From Lysobacterales bacterium (GTDB lineage Bacteria > Pseudomonadota > Gammaproteobacteria > Xanthomonadales > Xanthomonadaceae): 62,521 nucleotides of DNA. Position 1 is the stretch's first letter. Every line of letters begins with the position of its first letter. The position numbers and the translations under genes were made by a program. The stretch lies in contig JAFLEA010000012.1 in NCBI GenBank assembly GCA_017302035.1, positions 1 through 62,521 on the forward strand, given 5' to 3'. The notes under the pieces were generated by a model. It did not search any database and had not been told where the DNA came from. It saw nothing but the letters and a program-made list of their open reading frames with translations. Positions 27,117 through 37,572 of the stretch are shown piece after piece.

Positions 27117-28040
27117 ATGCAGCAGATCGAACGCTTCTATCCCGTCGGCATTCCCGGACAGCCCTGGGGCGAGGCTGAGCGCGCGCAATGGCGGGCGCGG
27201 CAGGTGCCCCGGCGCAGCTACGTCGAGGAAGTGGTGGATGCGGTCGAGCACCTGCGCGCGCACTGGGACGTGGAGGTGTACGGGCAACTGGACTATGCCC
27301 CCGATGCGTATCCGCTGCTGGCCCTGCATAGTAGCGACTGGGACGACGCGCGCCCGGTGGCGCTGGTCACCGGTGGCGTGCACGGCTACGAGACCAGCGG
27401 GGTGATGGGTGCGCTGAAGTTCGCACGCGAGCACGTGGACGACTACGCCGGCCGCCTCAACCTGCTGGTGGTGCCCTGCGTGAGCCCGTGGGGCTACGAA
27501 CGCATCCAGCGCTGGAATGCCGGGGCGGTGGATCCGAATCGCGCGTTCCGCGCCCACAGCCCGGCAATGGAGGCCGCCGCCCTGATGCACCTGGTTGCGC
27601 CGCTGGCCGGCCGCTTCCTGGTCCACATCGACCTGCACGAGACCACCGACACCGACGAGAGCGAGTTCCGCCCCGCGCTGGCGGCGCGCGACGGCAAGCC
27701 ATTCGAGCCGGGCGGGATCCCGGACGGGTTCTACCTGGTGGACGACAGCGAGAACCGGCAGCCGGCGTTCCAGCAGGCGATCATCGCCGCGGTGGAGCGG
27801 GTGACCCACATCGCCCCGGCCGACGCGGAGGGCAAGATGATCGGTTCGCCGGTGGTCGCCCACGGCGTGATCGAGTACCCGCTCAAGGCCCTGGGCCTGT
27901 GCGCCGGGCTCACCGGCGCGCGCTACACGACCACCACCGAGGTCTACCCGGACAGCCCCAGCGCCACCCCGGAGCAGTGCAACGAGGCCCAGGTCGTCGC
28001 GGTCCGGGCGGCGCTGGACTACGCCCTCGCGCACGCCTGA
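27117..28040 (+). CDS. M14-family zinc metallocarboxypeptidase
   Basis: A 307-residue M14 peptidase-like protein. Zinc ligands are visible as HxxE in GGVHGYETSGV (about residue 86) and the later His in LVHIDLHETT (about residue 168). A Glu typical of the catalytic position could be in TTTTEVYPDSP. No signal peptide is seen, so it is probably cytoplasmic. The natural substrate is unknown; related proteins cleave acylated amino acids or peptides. Confidence 0.82.
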   Translation: MQQIERFYPVGIPGQPWGEAERAQWRARQVPRRSYVEEVVDAVEHLRAHWDVEVYGQLDYAPDAYPLLALHSSDWDDARPVALVTGGVHGYETSGVMGALKFAREHVDDYAGRLNLLVVPCVSPWGYERIQRWNAGAVDPNRAFRAHSPAMEAAALMHLVAPLAGRFLVHIDLHETTDTDESEFRPALAARDGKPFEPGGIPDGFYLVDDSENRQPAFQQAIIAAVERVTHIAPADAEGKMIGSPVVAHGVIEYPLKALGLCAGLTGARYTTTTEVYPDSPSATPEQCNEAQVVAVRAALDYALAHA

Positions 28041-28082
28041 GTTCGGCCGGGCGGGTGCCTCGGAAGGCATGACTTCCGGCAT

Positions 28083-28110
28083 AGACAAAATGTTCTAGAC
28101 AATATTGTCT
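28083..28110. promoter_or_regulatory. Double dyad operator for the BlaI-type repressor
   Basis: Two 14-base dyads lie back to back: AGACAAAATGTTCT (imperfect) and AGACAATATTGTCT (perfect palindrome). They are 44-71 bases upstream of the blaI-like gene. Known BlaI/MecI operators contain TACAnnTGTA-like dyads bound by winged-helix dimers, so this tandem pair fits autorepression with side-by-side dimers. Confidence 0.65.
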
Positions 28111-28153
28111 GGATAGGGCAGGATCACGCCATCGCCCTGGATGGATGCCGCCG

Positions 28154-28570
28154 ATGGCCCGCACCCCGCGCCTGCCCAAGCCCACCGCCGCCGAACTGGA
28201 TCTGCTGCGTGCGATCTGGCGGCTGGGACCGTCGACCGCGCGCGAAGTGCACCAGGCGCTGCGGGACGAACGGCCGGACCTGCAACCGGCCACCGTGCTG
28301 CGCCTGCTGCAGGTGATGCACGGCAAGGGCCTGGTGGTGCGCGACGAGAGCCAGCGCTCCCATGTCTATGCCGCCGCGCAGCCGCAGGACGCACTGCAGA
28401 CCAACCTGCTGGGCGACCTGATCCAGAAGGTGTTCTCCGGCTCGGGCAAGGCGCTGGTGCTGGCGGCGCTGGACGGGCATGTCAGCGTGCGCGAGCGCGA
28501 GGAGATCCGGCGCTTGCTGCAGGAATCTGGCGAGCCGGCAAGCGGCGCGGGGAGGAAGGGCCATGCATGA
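28154..28570 (+). CDS. BlaI/MecI/CopY-family transcriptional repressor
   Basis: A 138-residue winged-helix repressor: TAAELDLLRAIWRLGPSTAREVHQAL is the DNA-binding N-terminus and LQTNLLGDLIQKVFSGSGKALVLAAL the family's C-terminal dimerisation region. It is paired with the M56 metallopeptidase gene just downstream (eight-base overlap), the same arrangement as blaI-blaR1, in which the membrane protease inactivates the repressor on a signal. ATG 28145 is an alternative start three codons upstream. No beta-lactamase is adjacent, so the regulon is unknown. Confidence 0.88.
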   Translation: MARTPRLPKPTAAELDLLRAIWRLGPSTAREVHQALRDERPDLQPATVLRLLQVMHGKGLVVRDESQRSHVYAAAQPQDALQTNLLGDLIQKVFSGSGKALVLAALDGHVSVREREEIRRLLQESGEPASGAGRKGHA

Positions 28571-30602
28571 GCCGATCGCCGCACTGGTCCCGGCGCTGGG
28601 CCGGGTGTTGTTGCATTTCCTCTGGCAAGGCGCGCTGATCGGTCTGCTCGCGGCGCTGGCCCTGCAACTGCTGCACCGGGCGCGGCCGCAGGCGCGCTAC
28701 GCGGTAGCGTGTCTGGCGCTGCTGGCCTGCGTGCTGGCGCCAGTGGGTTCGTTGCTGCTCGGGCTTGCAGGCGGGAGCGATGCGGTACCCGTGGCGCTGA
28801 CGGCGCAGGCGGCCGGACCGATCGACGCCATCGCGCCGGCAGCCGCGGCGATGCCGGCATCGCCGGCGGCCCTGGCGCAGGCGCTGCGCCTGGAGCAGGC
28901 ATTGCCATGGATCGTCGTCGCCTGGGCGGCCGGCGTCTGCACCCTGTCGTTGCGCCTGGCCGCGGGCGTGTGGTGGATCGGGCGCCTGTCCGGCATGTCC
29001 GCACCGCACCTGCAGCGCAAGTGGCAGCGGCGACTGGATGCGCTGGCGCAGGCGATGGGGTTGCGGCATGCAGTCGAGCTGCGGCTGGTCGATGCGCTCG
29101 CCACGCCCGCCACGGCCGGCTGGTGGCGGCCGGTGGTGTTGCTGCCGGCGGCGCTGCTGGCGCGCATGCCGGTGGATTACATCGAAGCGCTGCTTGCGCA
29201 CGAGCTGGCCCATGTCCGGCGCCACGACTACCTGGTCAGCCTGCTGCAGGGCGTGGCCGAGGCGCTGCTGTTCTACCACCCGGCCGTGTGGTGGCTGTCG
29301 CGCCGGATCCACGCGGAACGCGAACTGGTGGCCGACCGGCTCGCGGCCGAGGCCACCGGCGAACCGCGCAGGCTGGCGCTCGCGCTGGCCGCACTCGCCG
29401 ACCACCATGCGGCGCTGCGCGCCGTTCCGCGGCCCGCATTGGCCGCCCTGACGCCCGAGGGAGGGCAACTCATGTCCCGCATCGAACAACTCGTCCGTCC
29501 CGGCCGCGCCCGCAATGGCGGCAGGTTGCTGTTCCCGCTGCTGGGCCTGGCGGTAGCCGGGCTGGCCTTCTATGCCCATGCGCAACACGCGACGCATGCC
29601 CCGGTCGCCGCGGCCGCCGCCGCACCGGCCGCGCAAGCCGCTCCGGTTGCAGCACCCGCGGCATCCGCGATCGCACCGCCGGCGCCGGCCGCTGCATCGC
29701 GGCAGGTGGCGGCCCCGGCACCTGCGCCAGCCGTGGTTCCGTCACTACCCACGGCTCCGCCCCCACCGCCGCCGCCGTCATCGCTGGCACCGCCGGCACC
29801 CGCGATGCCTGTGCCGCCGCTGCTGGCGCCCGTATCGGTGCAGGCGAGCAGGCTCCGGGGCGATGCCTATGCGCTGGTGCGCCAGGGCACCGAGGCCTAC
29901 CTGATCTCGGGCTCCAGCGACGACCACGCGCAGATCCAGGCGGCGCGCCGCGCAGTCCAAGGCGACTTCGTCTGGTTCCGGCGCGATGGCAAGGCCTGGG
30001 TGGTGACCGATCCGGCGATCGTGGCCCGCGTCCGCCAGAACTGGGCCGAGCAGGAAGCGATCGGCGATCGCATGCGCGACCTGGGCCAGCGGATGGAAGA
30101 GCAGGGCGCGAAGATGCAGGCCATCGGCAAGCGGATGGAACAGGTGTCCGGGGATGCCAACCCGCCCAAGGGCATCGAAGAGGCTGCGCACCGGTTGGAG
30201 GCGCTGGGGAGGCAACAGGGTGAACTCGGCCGTCGCCAGGCGCGACTGAGCCTGGACCTGGCCGATGCGGCGGCCGATGGCGACGCCAAGCGCCAGGCCG
30301 GGCTGCAACGGCAGATCCAGGCCCTGGAACACGAGCACCAGGCATTGACCGAGCGGATGCAAGCGCAATCGCGCCAAGTCCAGGCCGAAGCCGATCGCCA
30401 CCAGCAGGCGCTGCAACCGATGGATGCGCTGTCCCGGCAGATGGACGAGGCGGGCCGACCCATGAATGCGATGGGCCGGCAGATGGACGGGCTGGGCAAG
30501 CAGATGGACGAAGCCACCCGGCGCGCGGAAACGGAGATGCAGCGGCTGATCGCCGAAGCCATGGACAAGGGGTTGGCGCAACCGCTGCCGCAGCGGCAAT
30601 AA
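28563..30602 (+). CDS. M56-family membrane zinc metallopeptidase (BlaR1-like sensor)
   Basis: A 679-residue protein. The N-terminal part has several transmembrane helices and the cytoplasmic gluzincin motif HELAH (residues 213-217) followed by RHDYLVSLLQG. After a fourth membrane segment (about residues 320-340) comes an Ala/Pro-rich periplasmic linker (roughly 350-420), a small domain (GDAYALVRQGTEAYLISGSSDD...) and a long Gln/Met/Glu-rich coiled coil to the C-terminus with repeated QMDE/AMGRQMDGLGKQMDE units. It lacks the penicillin-binding sensor of BlaR1, so it senses something else. It overlaps the repressor gene by eight bases. Regulated cleavage of the repressor is inferred from the family. 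Confidence 0.88.
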   Translation: MHEPIAALVPALGRVLLHFLWQGALIGLLAALALQLLHRARPQARYAVACLALLACVLAPVGSLLLGLAGGSDAVPVALTAQAAGPIDAIAPAAAAMPASPAALAQALRLEQALPWIVVAWAAGVCTLSLRLAAGVWWIGRLSGMSAPHLQRKWQRRLDALAQAMGLRHAVELRLVDALATPATAGWWRPVVLLPAALLARMPVDYIEALLAHELAHVRRHDYLVSLLQGVAEALLFYHPAVWWLSRRIHAERELVADRLAAEATGEPRRLALALAALADHHAALRAVPRPALAALTPEGGQLMSRIEQLVRPGRARNGGRLLFPLLGLAVAGLAFYAHAQHATHAPVAAAAAAPAAQAAPVAAPAASAIAPPAPAAASRQVAAPAPAPAVVPSLPTAPPPPPPPSSLAPPAPAMPVPPLLAPVSVQASRLRGDAYALVRQGTEAYLISGSSDDHAQIQAARRAVQGDFVWFRRDGKAWVVTDPAIVARVRQNWAEQEAIGDRMRDLGQRMEEQGAKMQAIGKRMEQVSGDANPPKGIEEAAHRLEALGRQQGELGRRQARLSLDLADAAADGDAKRQAGLQRQIQALEHEHQALTERMQAQSRQVQAEADRHQQALQPMDALSRQMDEAGRPMNAMGRQMDGLGKQMDEATRRAETEMQRLIAEAMDKGLAQPLPQRQ

Positions 30603-30610
30603 GGCATGGG

Positions 30611-30635
30611 CCCGGCCGCCTGCAGGGCGGCCGGG
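30611..30635. terminator. Hairpin between M56 gene and hflD
   Basis: A ten-base-pair stem (CCCGGCCGCC / GGCGGCCGGG) with a five-base loop sits in the 37-base gap between two convergent genes. It could terminate both, though there is no clear T-run. Confidence 0.55.
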
Positions 30636-30639
30636 AAGT

Positions 30640-31251
30640 TCAACCCAGGCGCTGTTGCAACGCCTGGACCATCGCTCGGCGCGCGAACAGGAACTGCCAT
30701 TGGCTACCGCCGAGCTGGCGCCAGAGCAGGGCCGAGCGCACCGCGGCCAGCAGCAGGGCACGGATCTCGGAAACCACGCCGGCCTGGCCCAGGTAGTGCG
30801 GATTGCCCTGGACCATGATCCGCGGGCGCAGGTGGCTGATGGTGTCGGCGTAAAGCGTGCCCAGGGCCTCGAGCACGTCCGGATGGGTACTGCCCAGCGA
30901 CTCGGCCTGTGCCGCGACTGCGGCGATGCCGTTGCCGACCGCAGCCAGGGTATTGGGTTCGGCGGAGAAGCGCCGTTCCAGTTGCATCGTGGACAGCGCC
31001 AGGCGCGGCAGCAGGGGATCGCTGCCGGTGTTGGACAGGTAGCCGGCGAGGGCGCGCAGGCCCGGCTCGAGGCGATGCACGCCACCATAGATTTCGGCGG
31101 CCGAATCGGCATCGATGCGGAAGATGCTCTCGAGCACCGGCCGGGCCGCGTCGGTCTCGCTCTGTCCGTTCTCGGCGATGCGACGCACTTGCTGCAGGGC
31201 CTGCGCCAGGCCGGCCAGGGCCAGGACGCGGTCGTCGTAGGGGGTGCTCAT
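30640..31251 (-). CDS. hflD: High frequency lysogenization protein HflD homologue
   Basis: A 203-residue membrane-associated helical protein. It matches HflD in sequence character ([19 protein letters not shown] at the N-terminus, [25 protein letters not shown]) and in its position just downstream of mnmA, where it is found in E. coli (ycfC). In E. coli HflD affects lambda CII stability; its normal role is unclear. The start MSTPYDD at 31251 is chosen as the homologue-like start; longer starts exist upstream. Confidence 0.85.
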   Translation of the reverse strand: MSTPYDDRVLALAGLAQALQQVRRIAENGQSETDAARPVLESIFRIDADSAAEIYGGVHRLEPGLRALAGYLSNTGSDPLLPRLALSTMQLERRFSAEPNTLAAVGNGIAAVAAQAESLGSTHPDVLEALGTLYADTISHLRPRIMVQGNPHYLGQAGVVSEIRALLLAAVRSALLWRQLGGSQWQFLFARRAMVQALQQRLG

Positions 31252-31396
31252 GGGGGCCATTCTACTGCCCCGACCCGGCACCCGCCCCGCTGCGGAGCCG
31301 TCGGTGGTGGAGCCGACCGGCGTCCGGCTGCGCTCCGGTCCGGTGTGGCCGGCCCGGGAAGTGTGCCGACTGGCAGCGTCCCCCTGCCGTCGGTAC

Positions 31397-32506
31397 TTAC
31401 CGCGATGTATTGCCGGGGACCGGGGCGTCTGTGGTGTCGATCACGGCGCCGCCCAGGCAGGCGGGGCCGTCGTAGAGCACCAGCGACTGGCCGGGCGTGG
31501 CCGCGCGCTGCGGGCGTTCGAAGCAGACCGATACCGTGCCGTCGTCCTCGACCTGCACGTGGCACGGCTCTTCCTGCTGCCGGTAGCGCACCTGCGCGGT
31601 GCACTCGAAGGCCGCGGCCGGTGGCACGCCTTCGATCCAGTGCATCGTTTCGCTGCGCAGGCGGCGTGCCAGCAGCCACGTGCTGTCGCGGTCCTGGTCC
31701 ACGTAGAGGACGTTGCCGGCGACGTCCTTGCCGATCACGTACCAGGGTGCCGCTGCGCGGCCGCGCACGCCGCCGATGTTGAGCCCCTCGCGCTGGCCGA
31801 GGGTGAAATAGAACACGCCCGGGTGCTCGCCGACCTCCACCCCGTGCGGGTCGCGGATCGGTCCCGGTTGCGCCGGCAGGTAGCGGCCGAGAAACTGGCG
31901 GAAATCGCGTTCGCCGATGAAGCAGATCCCGGTGGAGTCCTTCTTGGCGTGGGTCGGCAACCCGGCATCGCGGGCGATCTGCCGCACCTGTGCCTTGGGC
32001 AGGTGGCCGATCGGGAACGCGGTGGCGGCCAGCTGCAACTGGCCGAGCTGGTGCAGGAAGTAGCTCTGGTCCTTGCCACGGTCGGCGCCGCGCAGCAGCC
32101 GCCAGCGGTTTCCTGCCCGGGCCACCTGCGCGTAATGTCCGGTGGCGATGCGCTCGGCGCCCAGTTCGCGGGCCGCGTCGAGGAAGTGCTTGAACTTGAC
32201 CTCGCGGTTGCACAGCACGTCCGGATTGGGCGTGCGCCCGGCCGCATACTCGGCCAGGAAGTGCTCGAACACCCCGGCCCAGTACTGGTTCGAGAAATCG
32301 CGGAAGTGGAACGGGATGCCGAGCCGGCCGCAGACCGCGACCGCGTCGCGGCGGTCCTCCTCGGCCCGGCACTCGCCGCTGCCGTCGTCGTCCCAGTTCT
32401 GCATGAACAGGCCGGCCACCGGCTCGCCGGCCTGGACCAGCAGCCAGGCGGCGACCGAGGAATCCACCCCGCCGGAGACGCCGACGACGGTGCGCGGCAC
32501 GCTCAT
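31397..32506 (-). CDS. mnmA: tRNA 2-thiouridine(34) synthase MnmA
   Basis: A 369-residue PP-loop enzyme that thiolates U34 of Lys/Glu/Gln tRNAs in the cytoplasm, using ATP and sulfur relayed from IscS. The ATP loop SGGVDSS is at about residues 11-17, the first catalytic Cys in [12 protein letters not shown] near 100 and the second in [12 protein letters not shown] near 200; both are present. A GTG three codons upstream (32515) could be used. hflD follows downstream on the same strand. Confidence 0.95.
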   Translation of the reverse strand: MSVPRTVVGVSGGVDSSVAAWLLVQAGEPVAGLFMQNWDDDGSGECRAEEDRRDAVAVCGRLGIPFHFRDFSNQYWAGVFEHFLAEYAAGRTPNPDVLCNREVKFKHFLDAARELGAERIATGHYAQVARAGNRWRLLRGADRGKDQSYFLHQLGQLQLAATAFPIGHLPKAQVRQIARDAGLPTHAKKDSTGICFIGERDFRQFLGRYLPAQPGPIRDPHGVEVGEHPGVFYFTLGQREGLNIGGVRGRAAAPWYVIGKDVAGNVLYVDQDRDSTWLLARRLRSETMHWIEGVPPAAAFECTAQVRYRQQEEPCHVQVEDDGTVSVCFERPQRAATPGQSLVLYDGPACLGGAVIDTTDAPVPGNTSR

Positions 32507-32530
32507 GGCAGACACGTCATGGCCGCCACG

Positions 32531-33016
32531 TCACGGCACCCATTGCAACAGCGACAGCGGGTGGCGCCGCCCGGCCAGCCAGTCGGCGGCGACCTGCCAG
32601 ACCAGCGGACTGCGGTGCTCGCTGGCGCGGGCACGCAACTGCGCCGGCGCCAGCCACAACGCGCGCTCGATGCCGGTATCCAGCGGACGTGCCGGATCGT
32701 GTTCCAGCGCCTGGCCGCCGAAGGCGAAGCGCAGGAACTGCTGGCCGCTGGGGGCGTGCCACTGGTAGGCGCCGATGAACGATTCCACATGGATGCGCCA
32801 GCCGGTCTCCTCCAGCGTCTCGCGCACCGCCGCCTCGACCAGGCTCTCGCCCGGGTCCAGGTGGCCGGCGGGCTGGTTCAGCACCAGGCGGCCTTCGATC
32901 CGCTCCTCGACCAGCAGCAGGCGCCCCCCGCGTGCGACCACGCTGGCCACGGTCACGTCCGGGTGCCAGGCAGCGGACGGTGCCACGGGACTGCAGGCGG
33001 GAGGAGGCGTGGGCAT
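32531..33016 (-). CDS. Nudix hydrolase (NudJ-like)
   Basis: A 161-residue Nudix protein that hydrolyses nucleoside-diphosphate compounds. The Nudix box is perfect: GHLDPGE followed by seven residues and RETLEETGW. The N-terminus ([36 protein letters not shown]) matches NudJ-type phosphatases, which in E. coli also sit beside mnmA-hflD. Substrate is not readable from sequence; thiamin or nucleoside diphosphates are the NudJ precedents. It precedes mnmA by about 25 bases on the same strand and is probably cotranscribed. Confidence 0.9.
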   Translation of the reverse strand: MPTPPPACSPVAPSAAWHPDVTVASVVARGGRLLLVEERIEGRLVLNQPAGHLDPGESLVEAAVRETLEETGWRIHVESFIGAYQWHAPSGQQFLRFAFGGQALEHDPARPLDTGIERALWLAPAQLRARASEHRSPLVWQVAADWLAGRRHPLSLLQWVP

Positions 33017-33127
33017 GGCAACGCGGGGGCGGGAACGGCCTGCATTGTCCGGCAGCGGTCGCGGTCGCGTCCATCCGCACCGGCCTGCGCGCCACGGCCG
33101 TTGCGGCCCGGCCCGTATAATCGGCGC

Positions 33128-33448
33128 ATGCCCCACAGCCCACGCCACGAACACGAGCACGGCACCCTGGTCGCCCCCGGCAAGCCGGAGGTCGCGCCGC
33201 CGCCGATGTACCAGGTGATCCTGCTCAACGACGACTACACCCCCATGGACTTCGTGGTGGCGGTGCTGGAGCAGTTCTTCGCCCTGGACCTGGAACGCGC
33301 CACCCAGGTGATGCTGCACGTGCATACTCGCGGCCGCGGCGTGTGTGGCGTGTTCACCCGCGAGGTGGCCGAGTCCAAGGTTGCCCAGGTCAACGAGTTC
33401 TCGCGCATGAACCAGCACCCGCTGCTGTGCACCATGGAAAAGGCCTGA
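33128..33448 (+). CDS. clpS: ClpS adaptor protein
   Basis: A 106-residue adaptor that hands N-degron proteins to ClpA. The core is canonical: [25 protein letters not shown] (the NDDxTPMDFVV binding pocket), [25 protein letters not shown]. The N-terminal extension (residues 1-25) is flexible and partly His/Glu-rich. clpA follows after about 110 bases on the same strand. The aat gene, which makes N-degrons, is also in this window. Confidence 0.95.
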   Translation: MPHSPRHEHEHGTLVAPGKPEVAPPPMYQVILLNDDYTPMDFVVAVLEQFFALDLERATQVMLHVHTRGRGVCGVFTREVAESKVAQVNEFSRMNQHPLLCTMEKA

Positions 33449-33560
33449 ACCGCGAAGGCCGGGCCGGGCGGCACGCTGGCGGCTGAACGCAGCGGTCCAC
33501 CGGGGCGGTGGAAATCCGGCCGGCAGGCCGCATATTGTTGCCAGGACCCCGGAGCGCGCC

Positions 33561-35849
<2,289 letters not shown>

Positions 35850-35855
35850 GCCGGC

Positions 35856-35907
35856 TCCGGGGCGCCGCCCGCCGCCACGACGAGTAGACGGCGAACGACG
35901 CCCCGGA
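35856..35907. terminator. Possible long-loop hairpin after clpA
   Basis: Nine-base arms TCCGGGGCG / CGCCCCGGA enclose about 34 bases with further internal pairing, in the gap between convergent clpA and the DUF6491 gene. No T-run is visible, so termination is only a possibility. Confidence 0.3.
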
Positions 35908-35916
35908 ACGGAACCT

Positions 35917-36282
35917 TCAGCGCGAAGCGCGCTTCTTGCGGTTGGCGAACTGCTGGGCGTCGATCGCTTCGACCTTGCTCACGCTGCAGGTGCCGCGATT
36001 GGTCTTGACCTTGGTGCCGGTGGGGCAGAGGCGATCGACCGTGTCGTCGGTGACGATGCTGATGGACGAGGCCGTCGTCAGCGAACTGCAGTCGCCGCGG
36101 AAACCCACCAGGTAGTGGGATTCGCCGTCACGCAGGATGAAGTTCTGGGTGCCGCCCGAGCGCACGATTTCCTGGTCGCCACCGAGGTCGACGCAGTCGG
36201 ACAGCGGGACGTTGTCGGCCGCGCTGGCGGCGAAGGCCGCGCCGGCGAGCAGGGCGAGGGCGACTGGACGAAGGGTGTTCAT
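35917..36282 (-). CDS. Exported DUF6491-type small protein
   Basis: A 121-residue protein with a Sec signal peptide (LALLAGAAFAASA, cleavage near residue 21). The mature part has four cysteines (positions in SDCVDL, RGDCSSL, DRLCPTG, RGTCSVSK) that probably make two disulfides, and a basic C-terminus (NRKKRASR). Related small proteins of unknown function occur across Xanthomonadaceae. The gene faces clpA tail to tail and has an 18-base palindrome 84 bases upstream of its start. Confidence 0.75.
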   Translation of the reverse strand: MNTLRPVALALLAGAAFAASAADNVPLSDCVDLGGDQEIVRSGGTQNFILRDGESHYLVGFRGDCSSLTTASSISIVTDDTVDRLCPTGTKVKTNRGTCSVSKVEAIDAQQFANRKKRASR

Positions 36283-36365
36283 GGCGGGCGGGCTCCTGGC
36301 CGGGTCCGAATTGGACCGAGGTCAGGCTATGCCGGCGCCGGCACGGGCGAATCTGCCTGTGGTGA

Positions 36366-36383
36366 CAATGACCATGGTCATTG
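36366..36383. promoter_or_regulatory. Perfect 18-base palindrome, probable operator
   Basis: CAATGACCATGGTCATTG reads the same on both strands over all 18 bases. It lies upstream of the DUF6491 gene and downstream of infA, in a likely promoter region. Size and symmetry are typical of a TetR-type dimer site; no TetR gene is in the window, so the protein that binds is unknown. Confidence 0.45.
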
Positions 36384-36441
36384 AGCCGCCGGTCGCAGTG
36401 ACTTCCGCCACGTGCGTGCCGCCGACGGATCCGCGCAAAGG

Positions 36442-36463
36442 AAAAGGCGGCCGTCGGCCGCCC
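36442..36463 (-). terminator. Terminator after infA
   Basis: On the minus strand a GGGCGGCC-GAC-GGCCGCC hairpin is followed by TTTTCC, 31 or more bases past the infA stop. A standard intrinsic terminator for infA. Confidence 0.75.
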
Positions 36464-36493
36464 TTCGGATCCCTGCCCGGGGAACGCCGCGGG

Positions 36494-36712
36494 TCACTTC
36501 ATGCGGTAGGTGATGCGGCCCTTGGTGAGGTCGTAAGGCGTCATCTCCACCTTCACCTTGTCGCCGGTGAGGATGCGGATGTAGTTCTTGCGCATGCGGC
36601 CGGAGATGTGGGCGATGATCTCGTGCCCGTTTTCCAGGCGGACCCGGAACGTGGTGTTGGGCAGCGTCTCGGTGACGGTGCCTTCGAACTCGATGGAGTC
36701 GTCTTTCGACAT
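36494..36712 (-). CDS. infA: Translation initiation factor IF-1
   Basis: A 72-residue OB-fold protein with the invariant sequence [52 protein letters not shown]. It binds the ribosomal A site during initiation. Length is exactly that of E. coli IF-1. It lies between clpA and aat, as in many gammaproteobacteria, here on the opposite strand to clpA. Confidence 0.98.
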   Translation of the reverse strand: MSKDDSIEFEGTVTETLPNTTFRVRLENGHEIIAHISGRMRKNYIRILTGDKVKVEMTPYDLTKGRITYRMK

Positions 36713-36784
36713 GCGGTTCCGGCAATGCGGCTGGGGCGAAAGGCGGGCATTCTACGCGGGATGGCCGGAAAAGGCAAAAAAGCG

Positions 36785-37537
36785 TTAACCAGCAAGGCTG
36801 GGAACCGCAAGCAGGGCGGCATCCACAACGCCGAAGGCGGCGGTCCAGCTGCCCTCGCGCCCGGTCAACGCGGCCAGTCGCGCCGTCTCGGCCAGGAATC
36901 GCGGTCGGGGCCAGGACTCGGCCCCCAGGGTGCGCAGATGCGGGTTGTCGACCTGGGCGTCGATCAGCGGCCAGCCCCAGCCGGCCAGGCACCGGGCCAG
37001 CGCCGCCAGGGCGACCTTGGAACCGCCTGGACGGGCGGAGAACATGCTCTCGCCGAAGAACATCCGGCCCACGGCGACCCCGTAGATGCCGCCGACCAGG
37101 GTCCCGTCCGGGTCGAACGCCTCCACCGAGTGCGCATGCCCGAGCCGATGCAGCTCCGAGTAGGCGCGGCGCATCTCCGGCAGGATCCAGGTCCCGTCCT
37201 GGCCGGCGCGCGGAACCGTGGCGCAGGCGGCCACCACCGCGTCGAAAGCGGTGTCCGCGCGTGCCAGCCAATGGCTCGACCGCAACGTGCGGCGGAAGCG
37301 CGCGGACAGGTGCAGGGCCCCGGTGCGGAACATCGTGCGCGGGTCCGGACTCCACCACAGGATCGGCTGGCCGTGCGAGTACCAGGGGAAGATCCCGTGC
37401 CGGTAGGCGGCCAGCAGCCGCGGCGGCGACAGGTCGCCGCCCACCGCCAGCAAGCCGTCCGGCCGGCGCAGCGCCAGTTCCGCGGACGGGAAAGGGGCGT
37501 GCGGGTCGGCAGGCAACAGGTAGGGGCGGGCGGGCAT
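36785..37537 (-). CDS. aat: Leucyl/phenylalanyl-tRNA--protein transferase
   Basis: A 250-residue enzyme that adds Leu or Phe to proteins with N-terminal Arg or Lys, creating N-degrons read by ClpS-ClpA. Typical motifs: PDGLLAVGGDLSPPRLLAAYRHGIFPWYS, PILWWSPDPRTMF, FGESMFSARPGGSKVALAAL and PLIDAQVDNPHLRTLGAE. The start MPARPYLL at 37537 matches homologues; longer in-frame upstream sequence is not used. It is 72 bases upstream of infA on the same strand. Confidence 0.95.
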   Translation of the reverse strand: MPARPYLLPADPHAPFPSAELALRRPDGLLAVGGDLSPPRLLAAYRHGIFPWYSHGQPILWWSPDPRTMFRTGALHLSARFRRTLRSSHWLARADTAFDAVVAACATVPRAGQDGTWILPEMRRAYSELHRLGHAHSVEAFDPDGTLVGGIYGVAVGRMFFGESMFSARPGGSKVALAALARCLAGWGWPLIDAQVDNPHLRTLGAESWPRPRFLAETARLAALTGREGSWTAAFGVVDAALLAVPSLAG

Positions 37538-37572
37538 GCGGCGATTGTGCCGGTGTCGGCGGGAGCGCGCGC

